Below, piece by piece: positions 11,301 to 19,379 of a stretch of DNA of 64,000 nt. The stretch is from the NCBI GenBank assembly GCA_008690995.1, contig VRMN01000006.1, positions 641,501-705,500 on the forward strand, given 5' to 3'. The position numbers and the translations under genes were made by a program. This DNA comes from Porphyridium purpureum. Lineage: Eukaryota > Rhodophyta > Bangiophyceae > Porphyridiales > Porphyridiaceae. Under the pieces are notes generated by a model. It did no database searches and was not told the DNA's origin. It saw nothing but the letters and a program-made list of their open reading frames with translations. The number at the start of each line of letters is the position of its first letter. Position 1 is the stretch's first letter.

Positions 11301-12165
11301 CGCATGTGTGCGGCGCAATCGCGAGACCTTGCGCGAGATTGCCGACAAGGAGCTCAGTGCCGCGCGCGCTGGAAAAGGCTCGCACAGCTCTGCGGGGGAA
11401 GAAGTCGAAATGTCTATGGACTCGGTGGGAGGGACGCCAAAGCCGACCGGGCTGGGTGGTGTGTCAGGTAATGTCGATCCGAAAATGTCCACCAAGCCGA
11501 ACGGCATGTCTCCTGGCCCACGCGGTGAGCTCACGACATCAGGTAGGTCGAACGGCTTGGGTGCGTCGTCTAAAAGTGCCGAGCTTGCGGCATCGGGCCG
11601 TTCGGACGGATTTGGGCGAGCGGGTGCTGGTGCTAGAGGCCCGAGCGATCCTGCACCGGAGATCAATCCGTTGGGCACTGACCGCGTCTGCACGTCAACG
11701 TCTGGAGCAAGTATGGCCACGAGTCCCACCGCAGGTCCTGCAGGAAAAAGGCGCGCCTCGCAGATTTCCCTGGGGCGCATGTCTGGCATCGAAGGAAGCC
11801 GAGACGTGCAGGGCCAGACCGGAGCGACCGCAGAGGTCAGCGGCTCAGCGCGCCAGAGCTCGACGCGTATGATGTCCAAGATGGCGTCGATGGACACGCA
11901 AGTATTCAAGGACGTGGCCGCGAAAATCACAAGCCGCAAGCCAAAGCGCGTACGCGGAGAGCGACCTGTGTTCTTTGCGTTCTATGGTCAAGTGTTTTCG
12001 TCGGACTCGTCGTTTGACTTTTGGTCGAGGTGGAAGAAAGGGTGGGCGGAGCGGCGTGCGGCCAAGGCGGCCGCGCGCGCCGCCGCGCTCAAGACGGGTG
12101 TTTCCAGGACCAGCAGCACGGAGGACACTGAGCTGGACCTCCCCGAAGCGCTGCGCGAGGCGTGA
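5374..12165 (+). CDS. DUOX: dual oxidase (peroxidase-like domain plus NADPH oxidase)
   Basis: 2263 residues, far longer than the roughly 1550 of animal DUOX. In order: signal-anchor helix (about 64-84); animal-type haem peroxidase domain (about 145-690) with RxHN (R367, H369) and proximal His in RFGHTLV (H449). At the distal site FGQQVVEE the catalytic His position is E210, a loss also known in human DUOX1. Next come a membrane helix (about 846-871), a PH-like region, a degenerate EF-hand region (about 1270-1410), and the ferric-reductase core. Its haem ligands have classic NOX spacing: H1552/H1566 (14 apart) and H1646/H1659 (13 apart). The FAD site is HPMTIS (about 1740); NADPH motifs are GGGIGCTPF (about 1805) and VFACGSASM (about 1963), where NOX enzymes usually have CGPP. 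A low-complexity insertion (about 2000-2170) precedes a basic tail. It should pass electrons from cytosolic NADPH across the membrane to O2. DUOXA lies directly upstream, divergent. Confidence 0.95.
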   Translation: MDAYFRVTLPRSAAGGVKDIDDEGVYRDEEFEEAQFLDHVEQGTLRAVLTQQRIKKRFSAGGVFVITLLLMVSMLGPMLLVHTSMSTSRKRMHSSHLTAKRLLATHNNSSHVMRNAMLARQGGGPETSNIEWTPWDGAYNNIAHPEYGVVDARITRPCLPRYSDGAYQLSNPDGPNPRTVSELVMGGDTGHGSLTNKTAFLVFFGQQVVEEILDGQAFQSAEPYVNIPVPACDPLYDPDCKGNLFIPLPRNRYDLSTGNAPGVPRAQLNEISAWIDGTLFYGPFKAWADTLRAHDESRPGRFACLVDEKSGAENCNLPALNTIGLPIVNPPPPTLRDVRSAERFFRLGNPRTNENPMLLSFAVLWFRYHNVVADRIHGQYPEYDDEEVFLLARQWLIAVYQKIVFYDWLPGFLGLNRDEFMEEYRYRGYRSVDPAITQEFQVAAMRFGHTLVTPGAYRRDLHSCTAGSFESLRTCNSYFRGEEVLLEDDGPTRMLLGLASQLAEREDSTITPDLRGFVFGVALDATRRDLMAINIQRAREHGVGTYNQVRECFGLPRVESFDDISSLTENELFNTCTDAQGNTGVNCMKLAIEGLKTAYDNDIEKCDLWPCGLLEVNVTGPGPLFRAILLDQFLRIRDGDRFWFENDKAEAPIKKIMTPAQIDEIWNTTIRDVMVEALELDDDVVLQENPFKYDSSVCEQPYQLSEFNLEDCSAPSTYNWYRGNVPRRAAPAMSSSRLGQEGCEPDSLRKILFGSEDGPEHDDRLTLASQDDQLSMEQRAAAAGCPVYKAKTKLARLLIMQQVMMERVKTGLVKLSPNAGSVQRYVNYLSTDECGFITNADSLAQLAWTIAGIVMWLILNMVLVYGIVHWIRHRKQLRTAGGLAFSKSTKHIPLDIETNVSARASLRVQAASAKSMSRGKPRPTTGYGCLIYHSFTENSSLNGVSVQLGEPDQAHLFLFGTDGIDRGSLEDGPPTSSFKTGKDVGMGARTKTERASCVPLEVREILSGDITMISPGNIEELRLFDNFIMIKCKIGSARLFEFESPGKARTVARELLSIKGLKAQEANMATLEELVEDCMSRAERLDEINWFFEKVKRDIRIKCEQDASYKRTRSVADAAKDIADNQSPDEILADNPDLVHDTVHKVADYNMSKLVWYTNEELKSDSILGAERYGEPNSMGSPREFAGAAAASPHRNKGKRSTPSSPRLTAGGFISRRAVANALSGGLSKKGGVTGTRSKSKWGRSQGQHGSESSQFWRNHSRPDYADEDDVVFTKHEVAAVLRIHPSSFVLSRMFYEGSHTFSTIITARQFRRAVENLVLAGESPGRFLAGLAIAPGGNDEIDKELLMDIVRDLQGSGLGAGGMSLDGDQTDVLAVPMSRVDEKIISKYMNETDSPTLPMERFDKMIEEMQEKKLKYRAVGWQMYFRQTRRRAQEDMARENMSNVSVKLYSWRDSFVDVCKDHRLDIFWGTAYVITVALIFLYTWWYYYSLREVYGLRGILTVGLCVTRSSASVDMFVYSITLLPMCRNLITFLRSTRLHQYVPFDRAYEFHVITALTGEFFTALHVVGHCVNFYNITTQRSGDLTGYFRAVNWNSDFVPSFAFWMYETITGMTGLLLTFVIITMMVFAVPQVRSASFQLFWVIHHVCFTLLYTMIVLHGSYVLVQRPIFHFFLLGPLIIFILDKLYTFARESEKLQIVDMKLLPKGVTAIYVRVSPSFSYTSGQWARLKLPALGTTEFHPMTISSAPHESYLSFHVAAVGPWTRAVRELATETQGKPLSQMPTIRIDGPYGEGHQNWMLYDTVLLVGGGIGCTPFVSVLKDILHQVRIKAFRTTKVVAVFICKNLQDLAWITNEVSQLENNAPAGYLELLFFQTGQKRSGKESSLDAQNLAFEQAFQRHVEFISQIMANRSSLARVKGFVLDGRPQFDELLRDIQADRKANDEILESGSGARQTSELEVGVFACGSASMTLDLKRACVRRNRETLREIADKELSAARAGKGSHSSAGEEVEMSMDSVGGTPKPTGLGGVSGNVDPKMSTKPNGMSPGPRGELTTSGRSNGLGASSKSAELAASGRSDGFGRAGAGARGPSDPAPEINPLGTDRVCTSTSGASMATSPTAGPAGKRRASQISLGRMSGIEGSRDVQGQTGATAEVSGSARQSSTRMMSKMASMDTQVFKDVAAKITSRKPKRVRGERPVFFAFYGQVFSSDSSFDFWSRWKKGWAERRAAKAAARAAALKTGVSRTSSTEDTELDLPEALREA

Positions 12166-12568
12166 CGCGCCATGCCGCACCATACTGCACCACCATACTG
12201 CACATTAAATGTATCGCATGGATTCTGTTAGGAGCTTCGAAGCGCCACGTTGGTGCCTTTGCGCACAGAGCTTGTACAGTGCCGCTGTACCGCGGCATGC
12301 GTTTGCCGGTGTAAGCGCGCGCACGCGCCCTTTTTGGGCGCAGCGCGCGTGCTGCGCGGCGTGATGGCGTGTGCCCACGCGTCAGGCGACAAGGGGGGAA
12401 AGGGGACGTGCGTGCGTGCGTGTGTGTGTGTGTGTGTGTGTGTCCGCGAGAGCGTGCGTGTGGATATCGGCGCGCAGAGTGCATGGCGCAGCGGACGGCG
12501 CGCGGTGCCAGTGCTGCTTGTTGAGTGTACCGCGCCGGGTCGCGCGGTGGGATCGTGCGCGCGCGCCG
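12166..12568. other. DUOX-HDAC spacer with GTACAGT motif and (GT)n tract
   Basis: Spacer between DUOX and HDAC, same strand. It contains repeated CCATACTGCAC just after the DUOX stop, GTACAGT at 12274-12280 followed by GCTGTAC at 12284-12290 (a spaced near-inverted pair), and a (GT)n tract at about 12419-12442. An in-frame ATG at or near 12371 would push translation through the GT tract, so the HDAC start was placed later. Confidence 0.5.
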
Positions 12569-14548
12569 ATGGACGGCTGGCGCGAGCGCGGCGCGCGCCG
12601 CAACCGCGTGTCCTTCTACTACGATCACGAGATCGGAAACTTTTACTACGCGCAGGGCCACCCCATGAAACCGCACCGCGTGCGCATGGCGTACGACCTC
12701 CTCGCCGCGTACGGCATGACGGAGAAGATGGAGGTGCTGCAGGCGCCCAGGGCAACAGACAAGGAGTTCACCCGCTTCCACGCCGACGAGTACGTCCACT
12801 TTCTCAAGACAATCTCGCCCGAGACGCTCAAGGACCACGCGCTGTCTGTCGCGCGCTTCAATACCATCGAAGACTGCCCCGTCTTTGACGGGCTCTGGGA
12901 GTTCTGCCAGATTTCCAGCGGCGGCTCGCTCGCCGCCGCGTCGCGCCTCATGTCGGGCCATGCGGACGTCGCCATCAACTGGGCTGGCGGCCTGCACCAC
13001 GCAAAGAAGGCGGAGGCGTCTGGATTTTGCTTCACAAACGACTGCGTGCTCGCCATGCTGGAGCTGCTCAAGGTGCACGCCCGCGTGCTGTACGTGGACA
13101 TTGACATCCACCACGGCGACGGCGTCGAAGAGGCCTTTTACACCACGGATCGCGTCATGACAGCCTCCTTCCACAAATTCGGAGACTACTTCCCCGGCAC
13201 GGGCTATGTCGGCGACATCGGCGCGGGCCGCGGTAAAAATTACTCGGTCAATTTCCCGCTGCATGACGGCATGGACAACGAAATGTACATACATGAGGTG
13301 TTTGTGCCCGTGATGGAAAAGGTGCTCGAGTGGTACAGGCCGGGCGCCGTCGTGCTCCAGTGCGGCGCCGATTCGCTTAGTGGCGACCGTCTAGGCTGTT
13401 TTAATCTGTCCACGCGCGGACACGGAGCGTGTGTCGACTTTTTCCTGCGCCAGAACTTACCGCTCATTCTGCTCGGTGGCGGAGGATACACTATTCGCAA
13501 CGTCGCGCGCTGCTGGACGTACGAGACCGCCCTGGCCATTGGGGAGACACTACCGGAAAGCCTGCCGTATAACGAATATTATGAGTTTTACGCGCCGGAC
13601 TTTCAGCTTCACACGACGCCGTCCAACATGGAGAATCTCAACTCGAAAGAGTATGTGCACAAGATCCGTACGCGACTACTGGAGCAGCTCCGGCACATGC
13701 CATTCGCACCGAGCGTGCAATTTCATCACGGGCCGCGCCCATTCGTGATGCCGCCGCCGGCCTCTCACCCAGATGTTCGCGAAACAGACGAGGAGAGGGC
13801 GCGCCGCCGGATACACCCGAGCGAGTATGTAGACGACGAAGCAGACAATGCCATGATGGACGGCAGCAATGCGTCTGGTCTGCCAGGGGCGCGTGAGAAG
13901 AAAATGAGGTTGGTGGACCATCCATTGCCAAGACAAGAAGGTCCTTCGCCACGCATCACCGCGCCATTGGAGGCACTACAGAAGGTCATGCCGACGGCTG
14001 TGTTTCCACCCATCGAATCTAAACTGCAGAAAACGTATGAAGAGATGGAGGTCAAGGTCGCAATTCCGCCCACGGCTGGAATCAGCAGCGGTGCGAGCCG
14101 AGCCCCTTCGACAATAGCCGCAAAAGAAGTGCCATCTGCCGAAGGCGAAGGGGCGAAAAAGGATGCTCCGGCGTCTGATAATGCGCCAGCAGGGGTGTCA
14201 GAAACAAAGCAAGCGACGGAGCCTCAGCACGGCTCAGGTTCCTCGCAAGCAGCAGTGCTCATCGCTCCTGACGAGCGGGAAGAAGAATCTCGGGAGGGCA
14301 AGGAAGCGAATGGCATGGATACTACCATGCAAGTGGATAGTAGCGTAGTACGCGAATATGCGGGGCCGAATGTCCAAGATCCGGAGCATGCTGACACGAA
14401 ACCTTCAACACCCGCCGCAGAGGCCAAGGGTGCGGAGAATGGGAAATCAGCACTCGAAGCGTCGGAAGCACATCCGGGAAATGGCCCGGCGGAAAGTGAA
14501 CCTATGGAAGTTGATACTGAGCCGTCCAAACCAGTCGACACATCATAG
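12569..14548 (+). CDS. HDAC1: class I histone deacetylase (RPD3/HDAC1 type)
   Basis: 659 residues from the ATG at 12569, which gives the usual short class I N-terminus ([27 protein letters not shown]). The deacetylase domain spans about 12-385. Zinc and catalytic residues are in place: the tandem His pair H143/H144 (GGLHHAKK), D179 and H181 in DIDIHHGDG, the metal Asp (about 268) in [12 protein letters not shown], and the active-site Tyr in GGGGYTIRN. '[18 protein letters not shown]' places it in the RPD3/HDAC1-2 branch, the catalytic subunit of Sin3 and NuRD-like corepressors that removes acetyl groups from histone lysines. The C-terminal 270 residues are family-variable, low in complexity and end in an acidic [10 protein letters not shown] segment. 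The long open frame on the opposite strand is a shadow. Confidence 0.95.
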   Translation: MDGWRERGARRNRVSFYYDHEIGNFYYAQGHPMKPHRVRMAYDLLAAYGMTEKMEVLQAPRATDKEFTRFHADEYVHFLKTISPETLKDHALSVARFNTIEDCPVFDGLWEFCQISSGGSLAAASRLMSGHADVAINWAGGLHHAKKAEASGFCFTNDCVLAMLELLKVHARVLYVDIDIHHGDGVEEAFYTTDRVMTASFHKFGDYFPGTGYVGDIGAGRGKNYSVNFPLHDGMDNEMYIHEVFVPVMEKVLEWYRPGAVVLQCGADSLSGDRLGCFNLSTRGHGACVDFFLRQNLPLILLGGGGYTIRNVARCWTYETALAIGETLPESLPYNEYYEFYAPDFQLHTTPSNMENLNSKEYVHKIRTRLLEQLRHMPFAPSVQFHHGPRPFVMPPPASHPDVRETDEERARRRIHPSEYVDDEADNAMMDGSNASGLPGAREKKMRLVDHPLPRQEGPSPRITAPLEALQKVMPTAVFPPIESKLQKTYEEMEVKVAIPPTAGISSGASRAPSTIAAKEVPSAEGEGAKKDAPASDNAPAGVSETKQATEPQHGSGSSQAAVLIAPDEREEESREGKEANGMDTTMQVDSSVVREYAGPNVQDPEHADTKPSTPAAEAKGAENGKSALEASEAHPGNGPAESEPMEVDTEPSKPVDTS

Positions 14549-14841
14549 CGAAGGGAGAGATTAAAAAGGACAAGAAATCGCGCCTATCAATTTTGTAAAG
14601 AGAACATGTGACTGCTTTAAATTCTCAGCTGACAAGCGACTGATCACAATGGCCGACTGTGACGCAATCCCGACTTGCTGCCTCGTTTTCTCCCTTGCTT
14701 CTGTACCGCGGAAGCGCACATTTAGAATGGTCCGGCAATGCAACTTGTGGCACGCGTACGCGCAATGTCCAAATGGAGCGCTGAGAACACCTGCGTTACA
14801 CATGCGACACGTTTACGCGGAATCTCTCGCTTGTTCTCCCA

Positions 14842-15612
14842 TCATTGCTCTGCGCTGCATGATACGAGCTTGCTCTTGAGACTGTCGTTTGCGACTTCGC
14901 GAGGGAGAAGCTCGGCATTGTTTCGGGCCATACGCAGCGCCTTGCCATGCTCACTTGTCCACAGGAGTAATGCGGCAGCCTCGTGTGCATTTTCACACGC
15001 CACATGCAACGCATTATCTCCCTCATTGTTAATTGGCCGTGTATCTGCTCCAGCGTCCATCAGCAGGGACATGACCGCGGTGTATCCGCTGCCAGCCGCG
15101 CGCATGAGCGGGGTATTCTGGTACTTGTCCTTTGCGTCCAGGTACGCGCCCGCCTGAATGAGCTCATTCACAACGGCTGCGTGTCCCTTTGAAGCTGCGC
15201 GGTGCAGCGCAGTAAGTCTTGCGTCGTTACTTCTTGCGTTGATGAGCTGCGTTTTGCGCTGCCTCTGCGGAAGCGCCTCGTGCAGCGGCATGAGTCTCTG
15301 CAGGAGCGCGCGCACGGTCGATAGCGCGCCGACAGTTGCTGCGACATGCAGCGGAGTCAGCCCCGCGCCGTCCGCGACGCGTACATCGCATCCAGCGCGC
15401 AACAACAGCTCCACCATCTCGCCGCCATTCTTATGCACGCACGCCTCATGCAGCAAGGTGCGTCCGTCTTCATCGGCCTCGTCCAGCATCAACGCCCCGT
15501 CCGCAACCCCGCTCCCAGCCGCACCTTTGCCCATCACCTTTTCCAGCTCGGACTCCACATATCCCACCTCATTCCGCTCCACGGCGCCCCTCAGATCCAT
15601 GCCAAGCCCCAT
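14842..15612 (-). CDS. ankyrin-repeat protein, gankyrin-like length
   Basis: 256 residues from the ATG at 15612; an ATG at 15600 is also possible. It carries about five ankyrin repeats: GRTLLHEACVHKNGGEMVELLLRAGCD, GLTPLHVAATVGALSTVRALLQ, LTALHRAASKGHAAVVNELIQAGA, NTPLMRAAGSGYTAVMSLLMDAGAD and DNALHVACENAHEAAALLL. Repeat 2 is followed by a charged loop (PLHEALPQRQRKTQ). The size and repeat number resemble the proteasome assembly chaperone PSMD10/Nas6. Ankyrin sequence alone does not prove orthology, so I leave the symbol empty. The promoter side holds the phased CACTGAAC cluster. Confidence 0.85.
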   Translation of the reverse strand: MGLGMDLRGAVERNEVGYVESELEKVMGKGAAGSGVADGALMLDEADEDGRTLLHEACVHKNGGEMVELLLRAGCDVRVADGAGLTPLHVAATVGALSTVRALLQRLMPLHEALPQRQRKTQLINARSNDARLTALHRAASKGHAAVVNELIQAGAYLDAKDKYQNTPLMRAAGSGYTAVMSLLMDAGADTRPINNEGDNALHVACENAHEAAALLLWTSEHGKALRMARNNAELLPREVANDSLKSKLVSCSAEQ

Positions 15613-15702
15613 CCTTCCTTTCTCTCTTCCTCTTCTTCTCTGCTTGTCTTGCTCTCTCCCCTCCCGTCCGCGTCCGACTCGGGCTCCCTCCTCCACTTGG
15701 AG

Positions 15703-15824
15703 GTACAGTCATCTTCCACCAAACACTGAACCTTCACTGAACTTCCACTGAACACCAACAAAACGCCTGCTGTACCTTGTGCGATTGAAATTGCCGTCAC
15801 AAGAGGTACACTGAACGTTCAGTG
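15703..15824. promoter_or_regulatory. phased CACTGAAC cluster and 16-bp palindrome
   Basis: CACTGAAC occurs at 15724-15731, 15735-15742 and 15747-15754, that is 11 and 12 bp apart, close to one helical turn. At 15809-15824 the same half-site forms a perfect 16-bp palindrome, CACTGAACGTTCAGTG. A GTACAGT heptamer lies at 15703-15709. All are 90-210 bp upstream of the ankyrin ATG (minus strand) and about 800 bp from MCM3. The pattern looks like an array of half-sites for a dimeric DNA-binding protein. The factor is unknown. Confidence 0.5.
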
Positions 15825-16242
15825 AGCGGCCTTTTTTTTTTGAGACGCCGAGTCGCGTTGCGGCAAACGACTCGTTAAATTCGCACGCGCGCTGCCTGTG
15901 CGGCTCTAGGCTTGGCCGGCCGCTACAAACGCCTTTGGGTCTGCTTGGCGATTGCAGTCGCAGTCGTCTGCTGCGATGCGCCGCGGCGCGGAGTCGCAGT
16001 GTGGCATCGAGCGATGCACTGCACTGAAACGCTGTTGCGCACCCACTCACACACACGCACTCACGCATACACAACGGCATGCGCGCGGCATGCACTTTCA
16101 CGCGTCGGTGACTCCCATCAGCCGCACCGCGATCCGTTCCATTTTCCGACAGAGCCGTCTTCCAGTCTCATCTGTCGCGCGCAGAGTCCTGTTCCATCGC
16201 GGTCTTCACCACGTCCGCTCCCCGTGCCGTGCGCGCACCGCG

Positions 16243-16574
16243 TTTGGCGCGAAAGCGTGCTCGACACCCGTTTTTGGCGCGAACGGAGTCTATAGAAACA
16301 GTGGCGTTTTACTATAAATCCTGAAATACATTGGTCATAGGGGGGGGGTTGCAGGCGGGAAGGACATTTGGGACGTGCCGGTGTGGCTGGTGTGTCAAGG
16401 AGGGAGAGAGAGAGAGAGAGCGAGAGAGAGCGAGAGAGAGAGAGAGAGAGCGAGGAGTGTGAGGAAATAGATGAACGTGTGTCTCTGTCTGTCTCTGTCT
16501 CTGTCTGTCTCTGTCTGTCTTTGTGTTTGTGTGTGTGTTCAAGTGGGGTGAAAAGGTGGATAAAGTTTGGCGGG
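16243..16574 (+). promoter_or_regulatory. E2F-like sites in the MCM3 promoter
   Basis: TTTGGCGCGAAA at 16243-16254, TTTTTGGCGCGAA at 16271-16283 and TTTGGCGGG at 16566-16574. These fit the E2F/DP consensus TTTSSCGC and lie 30-360 bp before the MCM3 ATG. E2F control of MCM genes at G1/S is established in animals, plants and algae. Here it is inferred from the sites. Confidence 0.6.
16401..16540. repeat. (GA)n then (GTCTCT)n simple repeats before MCM3
   Basis: A purine tract of GAGA units interrupted by CGAGAG (about 16401-16455) is followed by GTCTCTGTCT repeats (about 16480-16525) whose sequence is the complement type of the first tract. The pair could fold into an imperfect long hairpin in RNA or form an unusual duplex. 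It separates the distal E2F-like sites from the MCM3 start. Confidence 0.75.
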
Positions 16575-16602
16575 TGTGTGAGTGCGCGAGGAGAAAGGAA
16601 GC

Positions 16603-19224
16603 ATGGCGGGACAGGGCGGTCCGTCGGATCGGCTCGTGCATCATTTTACAGAGTATTTGCGGCAGCTGCTGGAGGAGGAAGGGAGTGTGGACGCATGGTT
16701 GGCGGGAGGTGATGATGGCGCTTCGCGTAAGAGGCGGTTCACGGTGAGTTTGGATCGGCTGCGTGCTTTTGATCCAGAGCTCGCGCAGGGGCTGCTCAAG
16801 CAGCCGCTCACGCACTTGGCCCCGTTTGATCAGGCGCTGCAGGATGTCGTCGCAGAGCTGATGCCCGAGCTCAAGTTTCAGGACCGCAGGCTGGCCGACT
16901 TTCGTGTCGGCATCGACGGCGCATTCGGAGGACATAAAGTCGGCCCGCGCACCCTCTCGTCGCAGCTGGTGGGCAACCTGGTCGCAGTCGACGGCATTGT
17001 CACGCGCTGCACCACAGTGAGGCCCAAGCTCGTGCGTTCAGTGCAGTATTGCCCACAAACCAAGACCTTTCACGACCAGTACTACAAGGACGCCGTTAGT
17101 CTGGCCAACTACGTCACGCTATCAAGCGTGATTCCTGTGGGCAGCTCGCTCAAGAACAAGGATTCAGAGGGCAACCCGCTTGAAATGGAGTACGGACTAT
17201 CATGGTTCAGCGACTCGCAACGCATCACGCTGCAAGAAATGCCCGAGTCGTCGCCTCCGGGCCAGCTACCGCGCTCCATTGAGGTTCTAGTCGAAAACGA
17301 TCTCGTCGACGAGTGCAAGCCGGGTGATCGCGTCTCCATTGTGGGCGTGTTCCGCGCGCTCGGCGGCGTGGGCGCAGCGTCCGGCAATGGTATCTTTAAG
17401 ACGGTCGTGGTAGCGAACAATGTGCGCCAGCTCGCCAAGAACTCGGGCACTGGCAAAGCGCTCAAAATCACCGCGAAGGACATTGAAAACATTCGCAAGC
17501 TCGCCGCGTCAGCCAGCGGCATTGACACGCTGGTGCGCTCCATTGCGCCGTCGATTTGTGGCTTTGGCGAGGTGAAGCGCGCACTTCTGCTGCTGCTACT
17601 CGGCGGCGCCGAAAAGAACCTGGAGAGCGGCACGCACTTGCGCGGAGACATCAACATATTGATGGTGGGTGACCCCTCCACAGCCAAGTCACAGCTGCTG
17701 CGCTTTGTGCTCAAAACTGCGCCGCTCGCCATTTCGACCACGGGTCGCGGCTCGTCTGGCGTGGGCCTGACGGCGGCAGTCAGCTCTGACCCGGAGACCG
17801 GAGAGCGCCATCTCGAGGCCGGCGCCATGGTGCTTGCGGATCGCGGCGTGGTGTGCATCGACGAGTTTGACAAGATGAGCGACGAGGACCGCGTCGCCAT
17901 CCACGAGGTGATGGAGCAGCAGACCGTCACCATTGCCAAAGCAGGCATCCACGCGTCGCTTAATGCGCGCTGCTCAGTGGTTGCAGCAGCAAACCCTCTG
18001 TACGGTTCGTACGACCGGGCGCGCAAACCGCACGAAAACATTGCGTTGCCCGACTCGCTGCTATCGCGTTTCGATCTGCTGTTTATTGTGCTCGACCAGA
18101 TCACGCCAGAGAACGACATGCGCGTGGCTGAGCACGTGCTACGCGTGCACCAGTGGCGTGGTAACCAGAGCGCGAACCTGGCCGGCGACGCACAGGAGAG
18201 CATTGCGGAGCTCGAGGCCGCCGCTGCCGTGAGCGCGTCGCAAAACCAGAACCACGACGGCACGTCACCCGTGTACGAGCGTGTTGCGGCACACTTGTAC
18301 TCTGGTTCGAGCGCAGCGCGTGGCAAGCGCACGCTCAGCATCGAGTTCCTGAAAAAGTATATCCAGTACGCCAAAAGCCGCATCAAACCGCAGCTGACGG
18401 CCGAGGCAGCCGAGTTCATATCGGCAGAGTACAGCGAGTTGCGCACGCAGCAACCCAACCTCAGCTTGCCCATCACCGCCAGAAGTCTCGAGACCATCAT
18501 CCGTCTGGCCACAGCTCATGCCAAGGCCCGGCTTAGCGGCACCGTGGAGAAAAAGGACGCCACCGCGGCGTGCGGCATTCTGAAGGCATCGCTGGGCATG
18601 CAGACTGAGCTGCAAAGCGAGGCCAAGGACCTCAAGAAGCGACGCGCGCAGAAGAAGAAGCGCGATCGTGACGCGCTGCTCGCTGCTGCGGGCGACGAGG
18701 GCGACCCGGCCTCTCCGGAAGAGGACGTCGCTGCGCAGGATGATAATAACAAGGTCGATGTCGCCTCCCCCAACAAGCGACCGCGCCCGACAAGAAGGGC
18801 GACTCAGGTCGAAGCACAATTTGGGGAAGACACTGAAGAAGAGGAGGATGAGGAGGATGGAGACGACGATGATGGTGACGAGGGCGCCGAACAGGCGACT
18901 GTCGAAATGGGCACAGAGACCGCGGATCTCAACGAGGCCGAGACGCAGCCGCCGTCCGTGTCGGACCCCATGCACGACGCGGCAGCACAAACCGGGCCGT
19001 CCTTGGACTCGCAGGATTCGATGTCGCTGGCTGATGCCAAGCAGCTGCTCCGATCGCACATCCTGGATCTCATGGGCCGGCATGCGTCGGTTTGCTCCAA
19101 ATCTGAGCTTCGGACGCGCGTTCGCGGCGACCTTCCTTCCGACGCTCTCTTTGAGCGGGCCCTGGAAAGCCTGGTTCAGGAAAACCTGATCCTCGTGCAC
19201 GACGACAGTGTCTTTCGCGTATAA
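16603..19224 (+). CDS. MCM3: MCM3, replicative helicase subunit
   Basis: 873 residues from the ATG at 16603; earlier in-frame codons are non-ATG. The N-terminal OB domain includes VDGIVTRCTTVRPKLVRSVQYC. The AAA+ core has Walker A GDPSTAKSQ (about 357-365), Walker B CIDEFDKM (about 417-424) and arginine finger SRFD (about 488). The regular zinc-finger cysteines are lacking, as is usual in MCM3, and LPRSIEVLVENDLVDECKPGD fits that subunit. MCM3 sits in the MCM2-7 ring that unwinds origins. A Lys-rich segment and then an acidic EEDEEDGDDDDGDE linker (about 660-800) separate the ATPase from a C-terminal winged helix (about 805-873), the element that contacts ORC-Cdc6 during loading. E2F-like sites upstream suggest G1/S expression. 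Confidence 0.95.
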   Translation: MAGQGGPSDRLVHHFTEYLRQLLEEEGSVDAWLAGGDDGASRKRRFTVSLDRLRAFDPELAQGLLKQPLTHLAPFDQALQDVVAELMPELKFQDRRLADFRVGIDGAFGGHKVGPRTLSSQLVGNLVAVDGIVTRCTTVRPKLVRSVQYCPQTKTFHDQYYKDAVSLANYVTLSSVIPVGSSLKNKDSEGNPLEMEYGLSWFSDSQRITLQEMPESSPPGQLPRSIEVLVENDLVDECKPGDRVSIVGVFRALGGVGAASGNGIFKTVVVANNVRQLAKNSGTGKALKITAKDIENIRKLAASASGIDTLVRSIAPSICGFGEVKRALLLLLLGGAEKNLESGTHLRGDINILMVGDPSTAKSQLLRFVLKTAPLAISTTGRGSSGVGLTAAVSSDPETGERHLEAGAMVLADRGVVCIDEFDKMSDEDRVAIHEVMEQQTVTIAKAGIHASLNARCSVVAAANPLYGSYDRARKPHENIALPDSLLSRFDLLFIVLDQITPENDMRVAEHVLRVHQWRGNQSANLAGDAQESIAELEAAAAVSASQNQNHDGTSPVYERVAAHLYSGSSAARGKRTLSIEFLKKYIQYAKSRIKPQLTAEAAEFISAEYSELRTQQPNLSLPITARSLETIIRLATAHAKARLSGTVEKKDATAACGILKASLGMQTELQSEAKDLKKRRAQKKKRDRDALLAAAGDEGDPASPEEDVAAQDDNNKVDVASPNKRPRPTRRATQVEAQFGEDTEEEEDEEDGDDDDGDEGAEQATVEMGTETADLNEAETQPPSVSDPMHDAAAQTGPSLDSQDSMSLADAKQLLRSHILDLMGRHASVCSKSELRTRVRGDLPSDALFERALESLVQENLILVHDDSVFRV

Positions 19225-19379
19225 GCGCACGTACATGCTTTCGTGCAGAGCAACAGCAATAAACCATAACAAAAAAAAAACGTGTGCATCACCCCGACCA
19301 GTGGGTCTTGCCCTGATCTCGCGCACCGCTCGTACCACAGCCCACATCTTGAGCTCAACATCACAGCGCGCCCACTTTC

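Noticed and set aside
11064-11939. 291-codon minus-strand frame opposite the DUOX C-terminus
   Set aside because: Antisense of a low-complexity insertion; Ser/Pro/Leu-rich with no motif.
12089-13294. 401-codon open frame on the minus strand opposite HDAC
   Set aside because: It is the antisense shadow of the deacetylase domain; the + strand frame has all catalytic motifs, while this one is Val/His/Arg-rich and has no domain.
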